A DNA stretch of 6,886 bases from Ruminiclostridium sp. Its GTDB lineage: Bacteria > Bacillota > Clostridia > DSM-8532. Positions 1 to 5,869 of the stretch are shown piece after piece. The stretch lies in assembly GCA_003535195.1 (NCBI GenBank), contig DOHN01000138.1:20582-27467 (forward strand), read 5' to 3'. The position numbers and the translations under genes are program-made. Numbering within the stretch: position 1 is the first letter of the stretch; each line of letters opens with the position of its first letter. Below the pieces are notes generated by a model. The model searched no databases and was not told the DNA's origin. It worked only from the letters and a program-made list of their open reading frames with translations.

Positions 1-158
1 GCCCCTAAACCTTAACTCCCAGCACCAGCCCATCGCTGGGCGCAACAAGCCGACACAAGGAACTTCATCGATGTGCCCTTTAACGGATTTTTAGGCCCGT
101 CTTCAAAGCAGGCAGTACTGACTAGAATACTGCGCCATCCTGATAAGCTTCTGTTTGA
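1..158 (-). ncRNA. ole: Probable 5' portion of an OLE RNA (structured non-coding RNA), cut by the window edge
   Basis: This stretch follows the divergent PAP2 gene and has no credible reading frame, but it is dense in potential helices. Read on the minus strand these are: GCAGTA (133-128) with TACTGC (117-112); ACGG (100-97) with CCGT (86-83); GGG (78-76) with CCC (40-38), extended by CACA (75-72) with TGTG (57-54) around a large asymmetric loop; and GCCCA-GCGA-TGGGC (41-28), a perfect 5-bp hairpin with a GNRA tetraloop. OLE RNAs are roughly 600-nt structured RNAs of Firmicutes. Their genes lie beside exonuclease VII, ispA, dxs and nusB genes and next to the gene for membrane protein OapA, which fits this locus. 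The 5' end is estimated from a promoter at 194-165. The rest, about three quarters if OLE-sized, would lie off the left edge. The OLE identity is inferred from context and structure. Another leader RNA for the next gene, expected to be dxs, is the main alternative. Confidence 0.7.
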
Positions 159-164
159 GTTTTT

Positions 165-194
165 ATTATACTATAAATTTTCCGGTTATGCAAA
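165..194 (-). promoter_or_regulatory. Putative sigma-A promoter for the structured RNA
   Basis: On the minus strand a perfect -10 box TATAAT occupies 170-165. TTTGCA (194-189, 18-base spacer) is the best -35 candidate, matching four of six consensus bases, and it overlaps the last codons and stop codon of the divergent PAP2 gene. The region around the -10 box is very AT-rich. Transcription would start near 158, just before the first hairpin of the RNA. No terminator separates this point from the upstream operon, so read-through is also possible. Confidence 0.5.
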
Positions 195-623
195 TATAGC
201 CCCAACCAATATTCCTAAGGCCGCACCTGCAAAAACCTGAACAGGCGTATGGCCCAGCAGCACCTTGAGTTCCTTGTCCAAATTGATCTCCTTTGACGAG
301 TAAACCAGCTTGTTAAGCACTTCCGCCTGCTTACCGGCCGCACGCCGTACACCGGCCGCATCAGCCATAACAATAAAGGTAAAAATCACCGCATTGGCAA
401 AAGTTCCCGAATGAAACCCATACTGTATTCCCACCACTGTCGCAAGGGATGTGGAAATCGCCGCGTGGGAGCTGGGCATGCCGCCCGAAGCAACAAACTT
501 TCTGAAATCAACTTTGCGATGCTGAACATAATAGGCGATAAATTTGATCAGCTGTGCCAGAAACCACGAAAATATCGGCAGAGTAATTGCTCTATTCAAA
601 AAAAATTCCCTCAGAATAACCAC
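186..623 (-). CDS. oapA: Divergent PAP2 family membrane protein (DUF212/COG1963, YuiD-like), probable OLE-associated protein OapA
   Basis: A 145-residue membrane protein from a GTG start. Family signatures are present in order: an N-terminal hydrophobic helix (about 11-33) with the WFLAQLIK segment, SGGMPSSHAA (46-55), a hydrophobic helix ending in D88, GVRRAAGKQAEVLN (91-104), and LGHTPVQV (123-130) leading into a glycine-rich last helix. The family resembles PAP2 phosphatases but lacks the full canonical triad, and its enzymatic role is unsettled. In bacteria with OLE RNA, a membrane protein that I recall as belonging to this family (OapA) binds the RNA. The structured RNA directly downstream makes that role likely here. 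The frame stays open upstream to 719, but that would overlap ispA. GTG at 623, nine bases after GGGGG (637-633), leaves a 19-base gap after ispA and gives a typical N-terminus. TTG at 599, after GAGGG, is the alternative. The symbol follows from inferred function. Confidence 0.8.
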   Translation of the reverse strand: MVILREFFLNRAITLPIFSWFLAQLIKFIAYYVQHRKVDFRKFVASGGMPSSHAAISTSLATVVGIQYGFHSGTFANAVIFTFIVMADAAGVRRAAGKQAEVLNKLVYSSKEINLDKELKVLLGHTPVQVFAGAALGILVGAIFA

Positions 624-642
624 CTTTATATTCCCCCAAATT

Positions 643-1530
643 TTATTTTTCCCTTTCTGCAATATAGACTGCCATCTGATCCAGAAAAGCTGTATCCCCA
701 AGCGGTTTAATTGATTCAAGCGCCTGGTCCACAGAAGCTTTCAATAATTCTCTGGCCTTTTCCCTGCCCAGCAATGTAACAAAAGTTGATTTGTGATTTT
801 TAGAATCCTTGCCCGTCGTTTTTCCCAATACGGCGCTGTCGCCTTCAAAATCAAGAATATCGTCTTTTATCTGGAAGGCCAGTCCAATGGCGCGGGCATA
901 GCTCTCCAAAGCCTTCTTGATCTCTTCCGGCGCGTTAAAGAGCTCCGCAGGAGCAAGAACAGCCGCTCTTATCAAAGCGCCCGTTTTCTTTTGATGCATG
1001 TCACAAAGCCGGTCATAGGAAATATCCTTATTTTCCGACTCCAGATCGATAACCTGGCCAAGAATCATACCGTTGGTTCCTGCGGCATCGGCAATAAGCC
1101 TTGCCGTTTTGGCACGGTAATAGCAGTCGGCATCCCTGATGGTTTCCTCAAGCATTTTTTCGAAGGCCAAATTAAGCAGCCCGTCGCCTGACAGCACCGC
1201 CATGGCCTCGCCAAAGACCTTATGGCTGGTCGGCTTTCCTCTTCTGAAATCATCATTGTCCATGCAGGGCAGATCGTCATGTATGAGCGAATAGGTGTGG
1301 ATGAGTTCAATGGCACAGGCAAAAGGCAGTACTGCGACTTCATCACCGTTCAGCATGCTGCACACGGCCAGAGACAAAACAGGCCGAAGCCTTTTCCCCC
1401 CTGCCGTCAGGCTGTAGTTCATAGCATCATAAATACTTTTACGGAGCGGATCTTGAGCCTTTAAATGTACGGTAATCCATTCCTCCACAGATTCCAAATA
1501 GAGCTTATATTCTTTATTGAAGTCCATCAT
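643..1530 (-). CDS. ispA: Farnesyl diphosphate synthase type polyprenyl synthetase
   Basis: A 295-residue class I trans-isoprenyl diphosphate synthase. It condenses isopentenyl diphosphate with allylic diphosphates in the cytoplasm, giving geranyl and then farnesyl diphosphate for undecaprenyl and quinone precursors. Visible motifs are GGKRLRP (44-50, substrate binding), the first aspartate-rich motif DDLPCMDNDD (85-94) with the four-residue spacing between aspartates typical of bacterial short-chain enzymes, GQVID (158-162), KTG (182-184) and the second aspartate-rich motif DDILD (223-227). All catalytic aspartates are present and the length is normal. The start lies one base after the xseB stop, with GGAGG six bases upstream. 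A second ATG follows at once, so the true start may be one codon later. FPP as main product is inferred from the motif type. Geranylgeranyl diphosphate synthase is less likely. Confidence 0.95.
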   Translation of the reverse strand: MMDFNKEYKLYLESVEEWITVHLKAQDPLRKSIYDAMNYSLTAGGKRLRPVLSLAVCSMLNGDEVAVLPFACAIELIHTYSLIHDDLPCMDNDDFRRGKPTSHKVFGEAMAVLSGDGLLNLAFEKMLEETIRDADCYYRAKTARLIADAAGTNGMILGQVIDLESENKDISYDRLCDMHQKKTGALIRAAVLAPAELFNAPEEIKKALESYARAIGLAFQIKDDILDFEGDSAVLGKTTGKDSKNHKSTFVTLLGREKARELLKASVDQALESIKPLGDTAFLDQMAVYIAEREK

Positions 1531-1531
1531 A

Positions 1532-1774
1532 TCAATCCTCCGGAGTAAAATCCTTTTCGGTGACCCCGTCCTTTCCCTCTATGATGAGTGTTATACGTTT
1601 TTCAATATCATCCAGCTTTTTGTTGCAGAGGCGGACAAGGCTTACGCCGCGCTCAAACATCCGGATGGATTCCTCCAGTGTCATCTCTCCGCTTTCTAGA
1701 AGGCCGACTACACTTTCAAGCTCCGTAGCAGCCTGTTCATAAGGCATATCCATTTTCTCTTCATGCTTTTCCAA
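1532..1774 (-). CDS. xseB: Exodeoxyribonuclease VII small subunit
   Basis: An 80-residue protein with the XseB pattern: a helical hairpin from about 11 to 60, with YEQAATELESVVGLLESGE followed by MTLEESIRMFERG and a charged helix ending near IEKRI. Several copies bind each XseA subunit to form exonuclease VII, which degrades single-stranded DNA from both ends into oligonucleotides. It lies 23 bases after xseA and one base before ispA, so translation is probably coupled. The chosen start is TTG at 1774, nine bases after GGGGG (1788-1784). ATG codons at residues 8 and 10 are possible alternatives but have only a weak purine stretch upstream. Family homology begins near residue 11, so either choice leaves the functional part intact. 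Confidence 0.9.
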   Translation of the reverse strand: MEKHEEKMDMPYEQAATELESVVGLLESGEMTLEESIRMFERGVSLVRLCNKKLDDIEKRITLIIEGKDGVTEKDFTPED

Positions 1775-1797
1775 CCCATAAGACCCCCTTTAACCTA

Positions 1798-2994
1798 TTA
1801 GAGTGGTTTTTCGTATATTCCTTGAAATTTGCCGTCGGAAACGGTCAATATCAATTTATCCCCGGGTTTTAAGGCCCTGGACGACCGGATCAGCGCCCCT
1901 TCTTCGGTCTGGGCAACCGCATAGCCGCGGCTTAAGACAGTCAAAGGGCTCAGGGCATTTAAACGGCCCGCTGCCTCCCTTAAAACAGACTTTACCCTGT
2001 CCAGCCCAATCTGATTCTGCTGAATCAGGTTACGCTCCAGCACATCTAAATGCTGCCTTTTCCGGTCAACCATTTCCAACGGCCTTTGAAGGCTTCTGGC
2101 ATTTTCCAGCCGTACCAGTTTTTCGCGTTCTCGCCGAAGCCGGTTATTCAGTGATATGGACAGCCTTTTTTCAAGGTTCCGAAGGCCTTCCTTTAAAACT
2201 TTCTTTTCGGGCATGACCATCTCGGCAGCCGCCGACGGCGTCGGCGCCCGAAGATCCGCCGCAAAATCAGCGATGGAATAATCGGTTTCATGGCCCACAG
2301 CCGAAATGACAGGAATTTCCGATTCAACGATGGCAAGGGCCAGATTCTCATCGTTAAACGGCCATAAATCCTCTAAAGATCCTCCGCCCCGGGCCAGTAT
2401 GATCACTTCTACATTTTTCATGGCGTTAAAGCATCGTATGCCCCTGATCAATTGGGCGGGGGCTTCAGCGCCCTGTACGGCGGAGCCGTAAATAACTACT
2501 CTCGCATTGGGATAACGTCTGTTTAAAATCTGGGTAATATCCCTTATAACAGCGCCCGTGGGAGAAGTTATCACCCCTATGGCTTTGGGCAGAACAGGAA
2601 TTCCCTTCTTTTTTCCCGCTTCAAACAGGCCCTGTTTTTCCAATTTAAGCTTTAGCTGTTCAAAGGCCATATATAATGCACCGGTACCATCGGGCTGCAT
2701 TTCATCCACATAAAGCTGGTAGGCTCCCCCCACTGCATATATCGAGACATATCCGCGGACCAAGACTCTCATACCCTCCTCGGGTCTGAATTTCAAACGG
2801 CTGTTCTGGGTTCTGAACATCACGCATCTGATGACTGCGCCGTCATCCTTCAGGGAAAAGTACATATGTCCTGATGAGTGATTCTTGAAATTCGAAATTT
2901 CGCCTGCCACCCATAGATAAGAAAGCAGCATGTCGTTGTCAACAAGCTGCTTGATATAAGCTGTCAGTTCAGAAACACTCAGGCATTTGTTCAT
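1798..2994 (-). CDS. xseA: Exodeoxyribonuclease VII large (catalytic) subunit
   Basis: A 398-residue catalytic subunit of exonuclease VII, a cytoplasmic single-strand-specific nuclease used in mismatch repair and recombination. It has an N-terminal OB-fold (about 1-100, with VAGEISNFK and SGHMYFSLKD) and a catalytic domain containing GVITSPTGAVIRDI (140-153), RGGGSLEDLWPFNDE (202-216), SAVGHETD (231-238) and DLRAPTPSAAAE (247-258). A long charged coiled coil runs from about 263 to 350, where XseB is expected to bind, and a C-terminal tail holds LSRGYA. Length is at the short end of the usual 400-450. The ATG overlaps the nusB stop in an ATGA arrangement, with GGAGG seven bases upstream inside nusB, indicating translational coupling. 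Confidence 0.97.
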   Translation of the reverse strand: MNKCLSVSELTAYIKQLVDNDMLLSYLWVAGEISNFKNHSSGHMYFSLKDDGAVIRCVMFRTQNSRLKFRPEEGMRVLVRGYVSIYAVGGAYQLYVDEMQPDGTGALYMAFEQLKLKLEKQGLFEAGKKKGIPVLPKAIGVITSPTGAVIRDITQILNRRYPNARVVIYGSAVQGAEAPAQLIRGIRCFNAMKNVEVIILARGGGSLEDLWPFNDENLALAIVESEIPVISAVGHETDYSIADFAADLRAPTPSAAAEMVMPEKKVLKEGLRNLEKRLSISLNNRLRREREKLVRLENARSLQRPLEMVDRKRQHLDVLERNLIQQNQIGLDRVKSVLREAAGRLNALSPLTVLSRGYAVAQTEEGALIRSSRALKPGDKLILTVSDGKFQGIYEKPL

Positions 2995-3422
2995 TTCAAG
3001 TCCTCCGGACGGATTTCCTGGCTCAGCTCTGTAAAAACTTTTCCCAAAACGCCGTTTACAAAAGTTTTTGATTGGTCGTTGCTGTATTTTTTAGCTATTT
3101 CAACCGCTTCATTAATGGACACATTAGCAGGAATATCCGTTCTGTATTTCATTTCATAGCAGGACAAACGCATAATAGCCAGATCGACCTTTGGCATTCT
3201 CTGAATGGTCCAGCCCTTGGCATGGCGGGAAATCAGCTCATCCAGTTCCTCCTGCTTCTCCATAACACCCTTTACAACACCAAGCATATATTCTTTATCA
3301 GCCTCTTCTACAATGCGTTGCTCGTCAATAAAACGCTCCAGTTGCTCTTCCCTATCCTCTTTTTGTATGGAGATCTGATAAAGCAGCTTCATGGCATTTT
3401 CACGGGTTTCTCTTCTTCCCAA
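2991..3422 (-). CDS. nusB: Transcription antitermination factor NusB
   Basis: A 143-residue all-helical NusB. With NusE (ribosomal protein S10) it binds boxA RNA and supports antitermination on rRNA operons. The N-terminus GRRETRENAMKLLYQ and the C-terminal half, including PKVDLAIMRLSCYEM (77-91), IPANVSINEAVEIAKKY (97-113) and the KTFVNGVLGKV block (119-129), are highly characteristic. The start is TTG at 3422: it is preceded by GGAGGG seven bases upstream and gives the family's usual MGRR N-terminus, whereas the next ATG, at residue 11, would remove part of helix 1. The stop overlaps the xseA start by four bases. It heads the tight nusB-xseA-xseB-ispA cluster, and a possible promoter lies upstream. 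Confidence 0.97.
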   Translation of the reverse strand: MGRRETRENAMKLLYQISIQKEDREEQLERFIDEQRIVEEADKEYMLGVVKGVMEKQEELDELISRHAKGWTIQRMPKVDLAIMRLSCYEMKYRTDIPANVSINEAVEIAKKYSNDQSKTFVNGVLGKVFTELSQEIRPEDLK

Positions 3423-3435
3423 GGGTCGTCCCTCC
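3420..3435 (-). promoter_or_regulatory. Ribosome binding site fixing the TTG start of nusB
   Basis: On the minus strand GGAGGG (3435-3430) lies seven bases before TTG (3422-3420). This near-perfect Shine-Dalgarno sequence at ideal spacing, with no ATG nearby in frame, settles the non-ATG start. Confidence 0.85.
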
Positions 3436-3508
3436 GATTCTCTTTCAAAAAGTTTAGCGGGGACACACCGCCTCTTTCTTTGGCCTGTTTATGGACTGTG
3501 CCCATTTG

Positions 3509-3548
3509 ATTATAATCCGATTATAACCACGCTAGCGCTTCTGTGCAA
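3509..3548 (-). promoter_or_regulatory. Possible promoter upstream of nusB with a duplicated -10 box
   Basis: On the minus strand TTGCAC (3548-3543) is 17 bases before TATAAT (3525-3520). A second TATAAT follows at 3514-3509, so TTATAATC occurs twice 11 bases apart. The -35 box matches only three consensus bases and lies within the last codons of the methyltransferase gene. The second -10 box has no recognisable -35. It would drive nusB-xseA-xseB-ispA-oapA with a leader of about 90 bases. Confidence 0.4.
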
Positions 3549-4272
3549 TATAAAAAATACGCTCTTCCTCTTGGCAGGGGGCTTTAAAGCCCAGTTCGGC
3601 GAATTCTCCCAAAAGCGTTAAATCCGCCTGGTCAAGAGCCTTAACGATTTCTTCCGTTGAAAATGCCCGCTCTTTGTGAATTTCATCATAACGCTCATAA
3701 AGTCCGTCTTCCCTTCTGATAAAAAAGGTAAGATCGAAGGTGGCGCATTTTCTTTTGCTGTCATATGTATTCTTCCAAATCCATGAGACATCCTCTCCCA
3801 CTTCACAAAAGGTCTCATTGCCCAGTATGCTTGAAAGCTTATAGGGGCTGTTCAAATCAAAAATGAACATACCTCCCGGATTCAGATAATTGTTCACCAG
3901 ACGAAAAACCTTTTCTATATCATTGAAGGAAGTCATGTAATTCAGCGAGTCCAAAAGGCAGATAACGGCATCCACCGTTCCATAGAGCTCAAATTCCCGC
4001 ATGTCCTGATTTAAAAATAGAATATTGGTTTTGGCGCGGTGAGCTTTTTCATAGGCGACCGAAAGCATATCCGCCGAAAGATCCAGGGCAATCATATCAT
4101 AGCCCCGCTTGGCAAGCTCAACGGCCATGCTTCCTGTGCCGCAGCCAAGCTCCAAAACCAAATTCGGATTTGCATTAAATTTAAGAAAGGCTGATTGCAA
4201 ATAATCAGCCCACTTAACGTAAGGGATATCCTGTGTCAGTTGGTCATAAACCTGAGCGAATTTTGTGTACAT
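3532..4272 (-). CDS. Class I SAM-dependent methyltransferase, substrate unknown
   Basis: A 246-residue protein with a Rossmann-type methyltransferase fold. Motif I is LVLELGCGTG (38-47), the acidic residue that would bind the SAM ribose is D64 in IALDLS, motif II is around NQDMREF (88-94), and the post-motif segment NPGGMFIFDLNSPYK spans 131-145. The N-terminus MYTKFAQVYDQL matches a common Firmicutes family related to YqeM, whose substrate I do not know. The first ATG, at 4278, is only two bases after the AAAGGG ribosome binding site. The ATG two codons later, at 4272, has an eight-base spacing and gives the family's normal N-terminus, so I chose it. The gene starts 16 bases after the spore protein gene and is followed by a 109-base gap before nusB. 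A small-molecule or cofactor methyltransferase is as likely as an RNA one. Confidence 0.88.
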   Translation of the reverse strand: MYTKFAQVYDQLTQDIPYVKWADYLQSAFLKFNANPNLVLELGCGTGSMAVELAKRGYDMIALDLSADMLSVAYEKAHRAKTNILFLNQDMREFELYGTVDAVICLLDSLNYMTSFNDIEKVFRLVNNYLNPGGMFIFDLNSPYKLSSILGNETFCEVGEDVSWIWKNTYDSKRKCATFDLTFFIRREDGLYERYDEIHKERAFSTEEIVKALDQADLTLLGEFAELGFKAPCQEEERIFYIAQKR

Positions 4273-4288
4273 TTTCATTACCCTTTGT

Positions 4289-4444
4289 TTAGACGGCCTT
4301 AGATTTTCGTTTCCTGGAAAGAAGACCGCCTATGCGTCCGGTTTCCTTTGCGCTTAAGCTCTTCCAGCCACTCTCCTGAATCCTGGAGAGAAGCCCTAAT
4401 TCTTTGGCTATTTCCAGTTTAAGCTCTTCATCGCTTTTTTTCAT
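4289..4444 (-). CDS. Minor alpha/beta-type small acid-soluble spore protein (SASP)
   Basis: A 51-residue basic protein with the alpha/beta SASP pattern: LKLEIAKELGL (8-18), which contains the E-I-A core of the germination protease site, then GW and LSAKETGRIGGLLSR (30-44). These proteins coat spore DNA in the forespore, give it UV and heat resistance, and are degraded by GPR on germination. It is shorter than the major SASPs (about 60-75 residues) and has a very basic C-terminus (RKRKSKAV), like the minor Clostridia forms. The frame is open to 4483, but GGGGTG (4456-4451) lies six bases before ATG 4444 and overlaps any longer reading, which fixes the start. It sits 53 bases after the S41 protease gene and 16 bases before the methyltransferase gene. 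It is good evidence that the organism forms endospores. Confidence 0.88.
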   Translation of the reverse strand: MKKSDEELKLEIAKELGLLSRIQESGWKSLSAKETGRIGGLLSRKRKSKAV

Positions 4445-4461
4445 TCTTATCACCCCATGCA

Positions 4462-4491
4462 TAGTATTGCCATCTACATCCATGGGTATTC
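4462..4491 (-). promoter_or_regulatory. Possible sigma-G (forespore) promoter for the SASP gene
   Basis: On the minus strand GAATA (4491-4487) is 18 bases before AATACTA (4468-4462). This compares with the sigma-G consensus of roughly GHATR, 17-18 bases, CATWHTA; only the first base of the -10 element differs. The position suits the SASP gene, a typical sigma-G target. Against it, the start of transcription would fall near 4456, at the ribosome binding site itself, leaving an unusually short leader. Confidence 0.35.
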
Positions 4492-4497
4492 TTCCCG

Positions 4498-5760
4498 CTA
4501 CTTTATTTTTTCCTGGACTGCTTTTATTGCAGCTCCCAGCTGTGCATCCTTTTCATGGGGAATATCTTCAATAGAGACGGATTTAAACTCTTCATCAAGG
4601 GCCACTTCTATATCAGGCGTAACGCCCTCGCCGTGAATGCACTTTCCCGATGGGGTAAAGTATCTGGCAATGGTATATTTAAGCCCGCCGCCATTTTCAA
4701 ACTGGGTGTCGATTGCCTGAACAAGCCCTTTACCAAAAGTTTTGTTTCCAACCAGTGTGCCTTTCCCATAATCCTGAACACAGGCAGCTAAAATCTCGGA
4801 TGCGCTGGCGCTGTACCCGTTAACCAGAATACTTAGAGGCATACTCAGCTCTCGGGCGTCTGAATACTCCTCGTCCTTTCTCTGATAGCGGTCCTCCGTA
4901 TACACAATAAGACCCTTTGGCACAATGCGGTCAGCAATTTTGACCACCTGGTTGTAATCTCCCCCGGGATTGTCACGAAGATCAATTACAAGACCTTTGG
5001 CTCCCTCGGCAATGAGATCGTTCAGATGCTCTTCAAAATCACCGGCAATATCATCATCAAATTGCTTGATCTGAATATATCCGATCTTGTCCTTGAGCAT
5101 TTCACTGGAAATATAGGAAATATTGATTTGACGACGCTCTATTTCAAAATCTTTGTACTGGCCGATATCGGGCCTGTAAACTGTAATTCTTACCTTGGTG
5201 CCGGGAGTCCCTTTGATTTTCTTTACAATCAGATCCGCATCTTTAATGCCGGTCACATCTTCGTTGTCCACCTTCACGATTTTGTCATTTTTAAGAATGC
5301 CGGTCTGCTTGGCAGGGGAGTTTGCAAAAACATCGGCCACCGTCAAAAGATAATTTTCATCCATGTGAACCGATACCCCTATGCCCACATAGTTCCCCGA
5401 TGTAGTCTCTAAAAACTGCTTCATTTCCTCCGGGCTATAATAGGTGGTATACGGGTCTTTAAGCCCTTGTGCAAGGCCTTTAATGGAGGTTTCAAGAGCT
5501 TTGTTAAAATCAACCTCTTCGTAATATCGGGCATCCAGGATATTTTTAACTCTGTTATATGCCTTGATATCGGAGGAACTGACCTCATCCTCGCCAAAAA
5601 ACAGCGCATATTGAGGTTTAAACCAATACAGAGGCGGTTGGGTTAAAAAGACATCCCAGGAGACCATGTTTATAACTGAGAAAAAATAGCCAAAAATGAA
5701 AGTAAGTGCAGAACAGATTGCCACAATGCTGACTGTCCGCACAAAATGTCTGTTTTTCAT
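4498..5760 (-). CDS. Membrane-anchored S41 carboxyl-terminal processing protease (CtpA/CtpB type)
   Basis: A 420-residue serine protease acting outside the membrane. It has an N-terminal signal anchor (about 9-30, VSIVAICSALTFIFGYFF), a helical linker with GLAQGLKDPYTTYYSPEE (95-112), a PDZ domain (about 122-205, with the GVSV carboxylate-binding loop and SPAKQTGILKNDKI) and the S41 core: KGLVIDLRDNPGG (255-267), GYSASASEILA (315-325) and KTFGKGLVQ (340-348). By spacing to E. coli Prc the catalytic dyad is S319 and K344, with Q348 assisting, so it should be active. The frame is open to 5820, but ATG 5760 has AAAGG seven bases upstream and puts the signal anchor at the N-terminus. It follows the M23 gene, a common Clostridia pairing. 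CtpB relatives act in sporulation signalling, and the SASP neighbour is compatible with that, but a general envelope role is equally possible. Confidence 0.95.
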   Translation of the reverse strand: MKNRHFVRTVSIVAICSALTFIFGYFFSVINMVSWDVFLTQPPLYWFKPQYALFFGEDEVSSSDIKAYNRVKNILDARYYEEVDFNKALETSIKGLAQGLKDPYTTYYSPEEMKQFLETTSGNYVGIGVSVHMDENYLLTVADVFANSPAKQTGILKNDKIVKVDNEDVTGIKDADLIVKKIKGTPGTKVRITVYRPDIGQYKDFEIERRQINISYISSEMLKDKIGYIQIKQFDDDIAGDFEEHLNDLIAEGAKGLVIDLRDNPGGDYNQVVKIADRIVPKGLIVYTEDRYQRKDEEYSDARELSMPLSILVNGYSASASEILAACVQDYGKGTLVGNKTFGKGLVQAIDTQFENGGGLKYTIARYFTPSGKCIHGEGVTPDIEVALDEEFKSVSIEDIPHEKDAQLGAAIKAVQEKIK

Positions 5761-5791
5761 GTAGTTACCTTTCTTCAAGCATAATAAATCC

Positions 5792-5820
5792 ATTTTACAT
5801 TCTATGCCGTATAATTTCAA
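5792..5820 (-). promoter_or_regulatory. Sigma-A-like promoter for the S41 protease gene
   Basis: On the minus strand TTGAAA (5820-5815) and TAAAAT (5797-5792) are separated by 17 bases, the optimal spacing. Each box matches four or five consensus bases. It lies between the terminator of the M23 gene and the start of the S41 protease gene, giving a leader of about 25 bases with an AAAGG ribosome binding site. Confidence 0.65.
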
Positions 5821-5833
5821 ACCATGTTCAGTT

Positions 5834-5863
5834 AAAAAAGGATATCCAATCGGATACCCTTTT
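5834..5863 (-). terminator. Intrinsic terminator after the M23 peptidase gene
   Basis: On the minus strand AAAAGGGTATCC (5863-5852), loop GATT, then GGATATCCTTTT forms a 12-bp stem with one G-U pair. The descending arm runs into six T residues. It begins seven bases after the TAG of the M23 gene, so the upstream transcript should end here. Confidence 0.85.
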
Positions 5864-5869
5864 AATCAG

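Noticed and set aside
12..138. Two tiny minus-strand frames in the RNA region (ATG at 138 and ATG near 68)
   Set aside because: They are 11 and 18 codons long, lack ribosome binding sites, and overlap the hairpin sequences, so structured RNA explains the region better.
1..158. A known riboswitch or other standard RNA (TPP, FMN, c-di-GMP, T-box, tmRNA, RNase P, 6S)
   Set aside because: None of the conserved core sequences I know for these classes can be seen. Context fits OLE better, though a covariance model scan is needed to settle it.
411..710. A 99-codon plus-strand open frame opposite the divergent PAP2 gene and the end of ispA
   Set aside because: It is a mirror of two well-supported minus-strand genes, has no recognisable domain, and its composition follows the opposite strand. 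The same applies to the other plus-strand frames in the window.
624..719. A longer start at 719 for the divergent PAP2 protein
   Set aside because: It would overlap the coding end of ispA by 77 bases and add residues absent from the family; the GTG at 623 has a ribosome binding site after the ispA stop.
3447..3471. A hairpin with GCGG/CCGC stem followed by TAAACTTTTT upstream of nusB
   Set aside because: The stem is only 4 bp with a 7-base loop and the T run is offset by five bases, too weak to call a terminator or attenuator.
5761..5820. A 20-codon longer start for the S41 protease at 5820
   Set aside because: It would overlap the promoter and ribosome binding site and bury the signal anchor; ATG at 5760 has a proper ribosome binding site.
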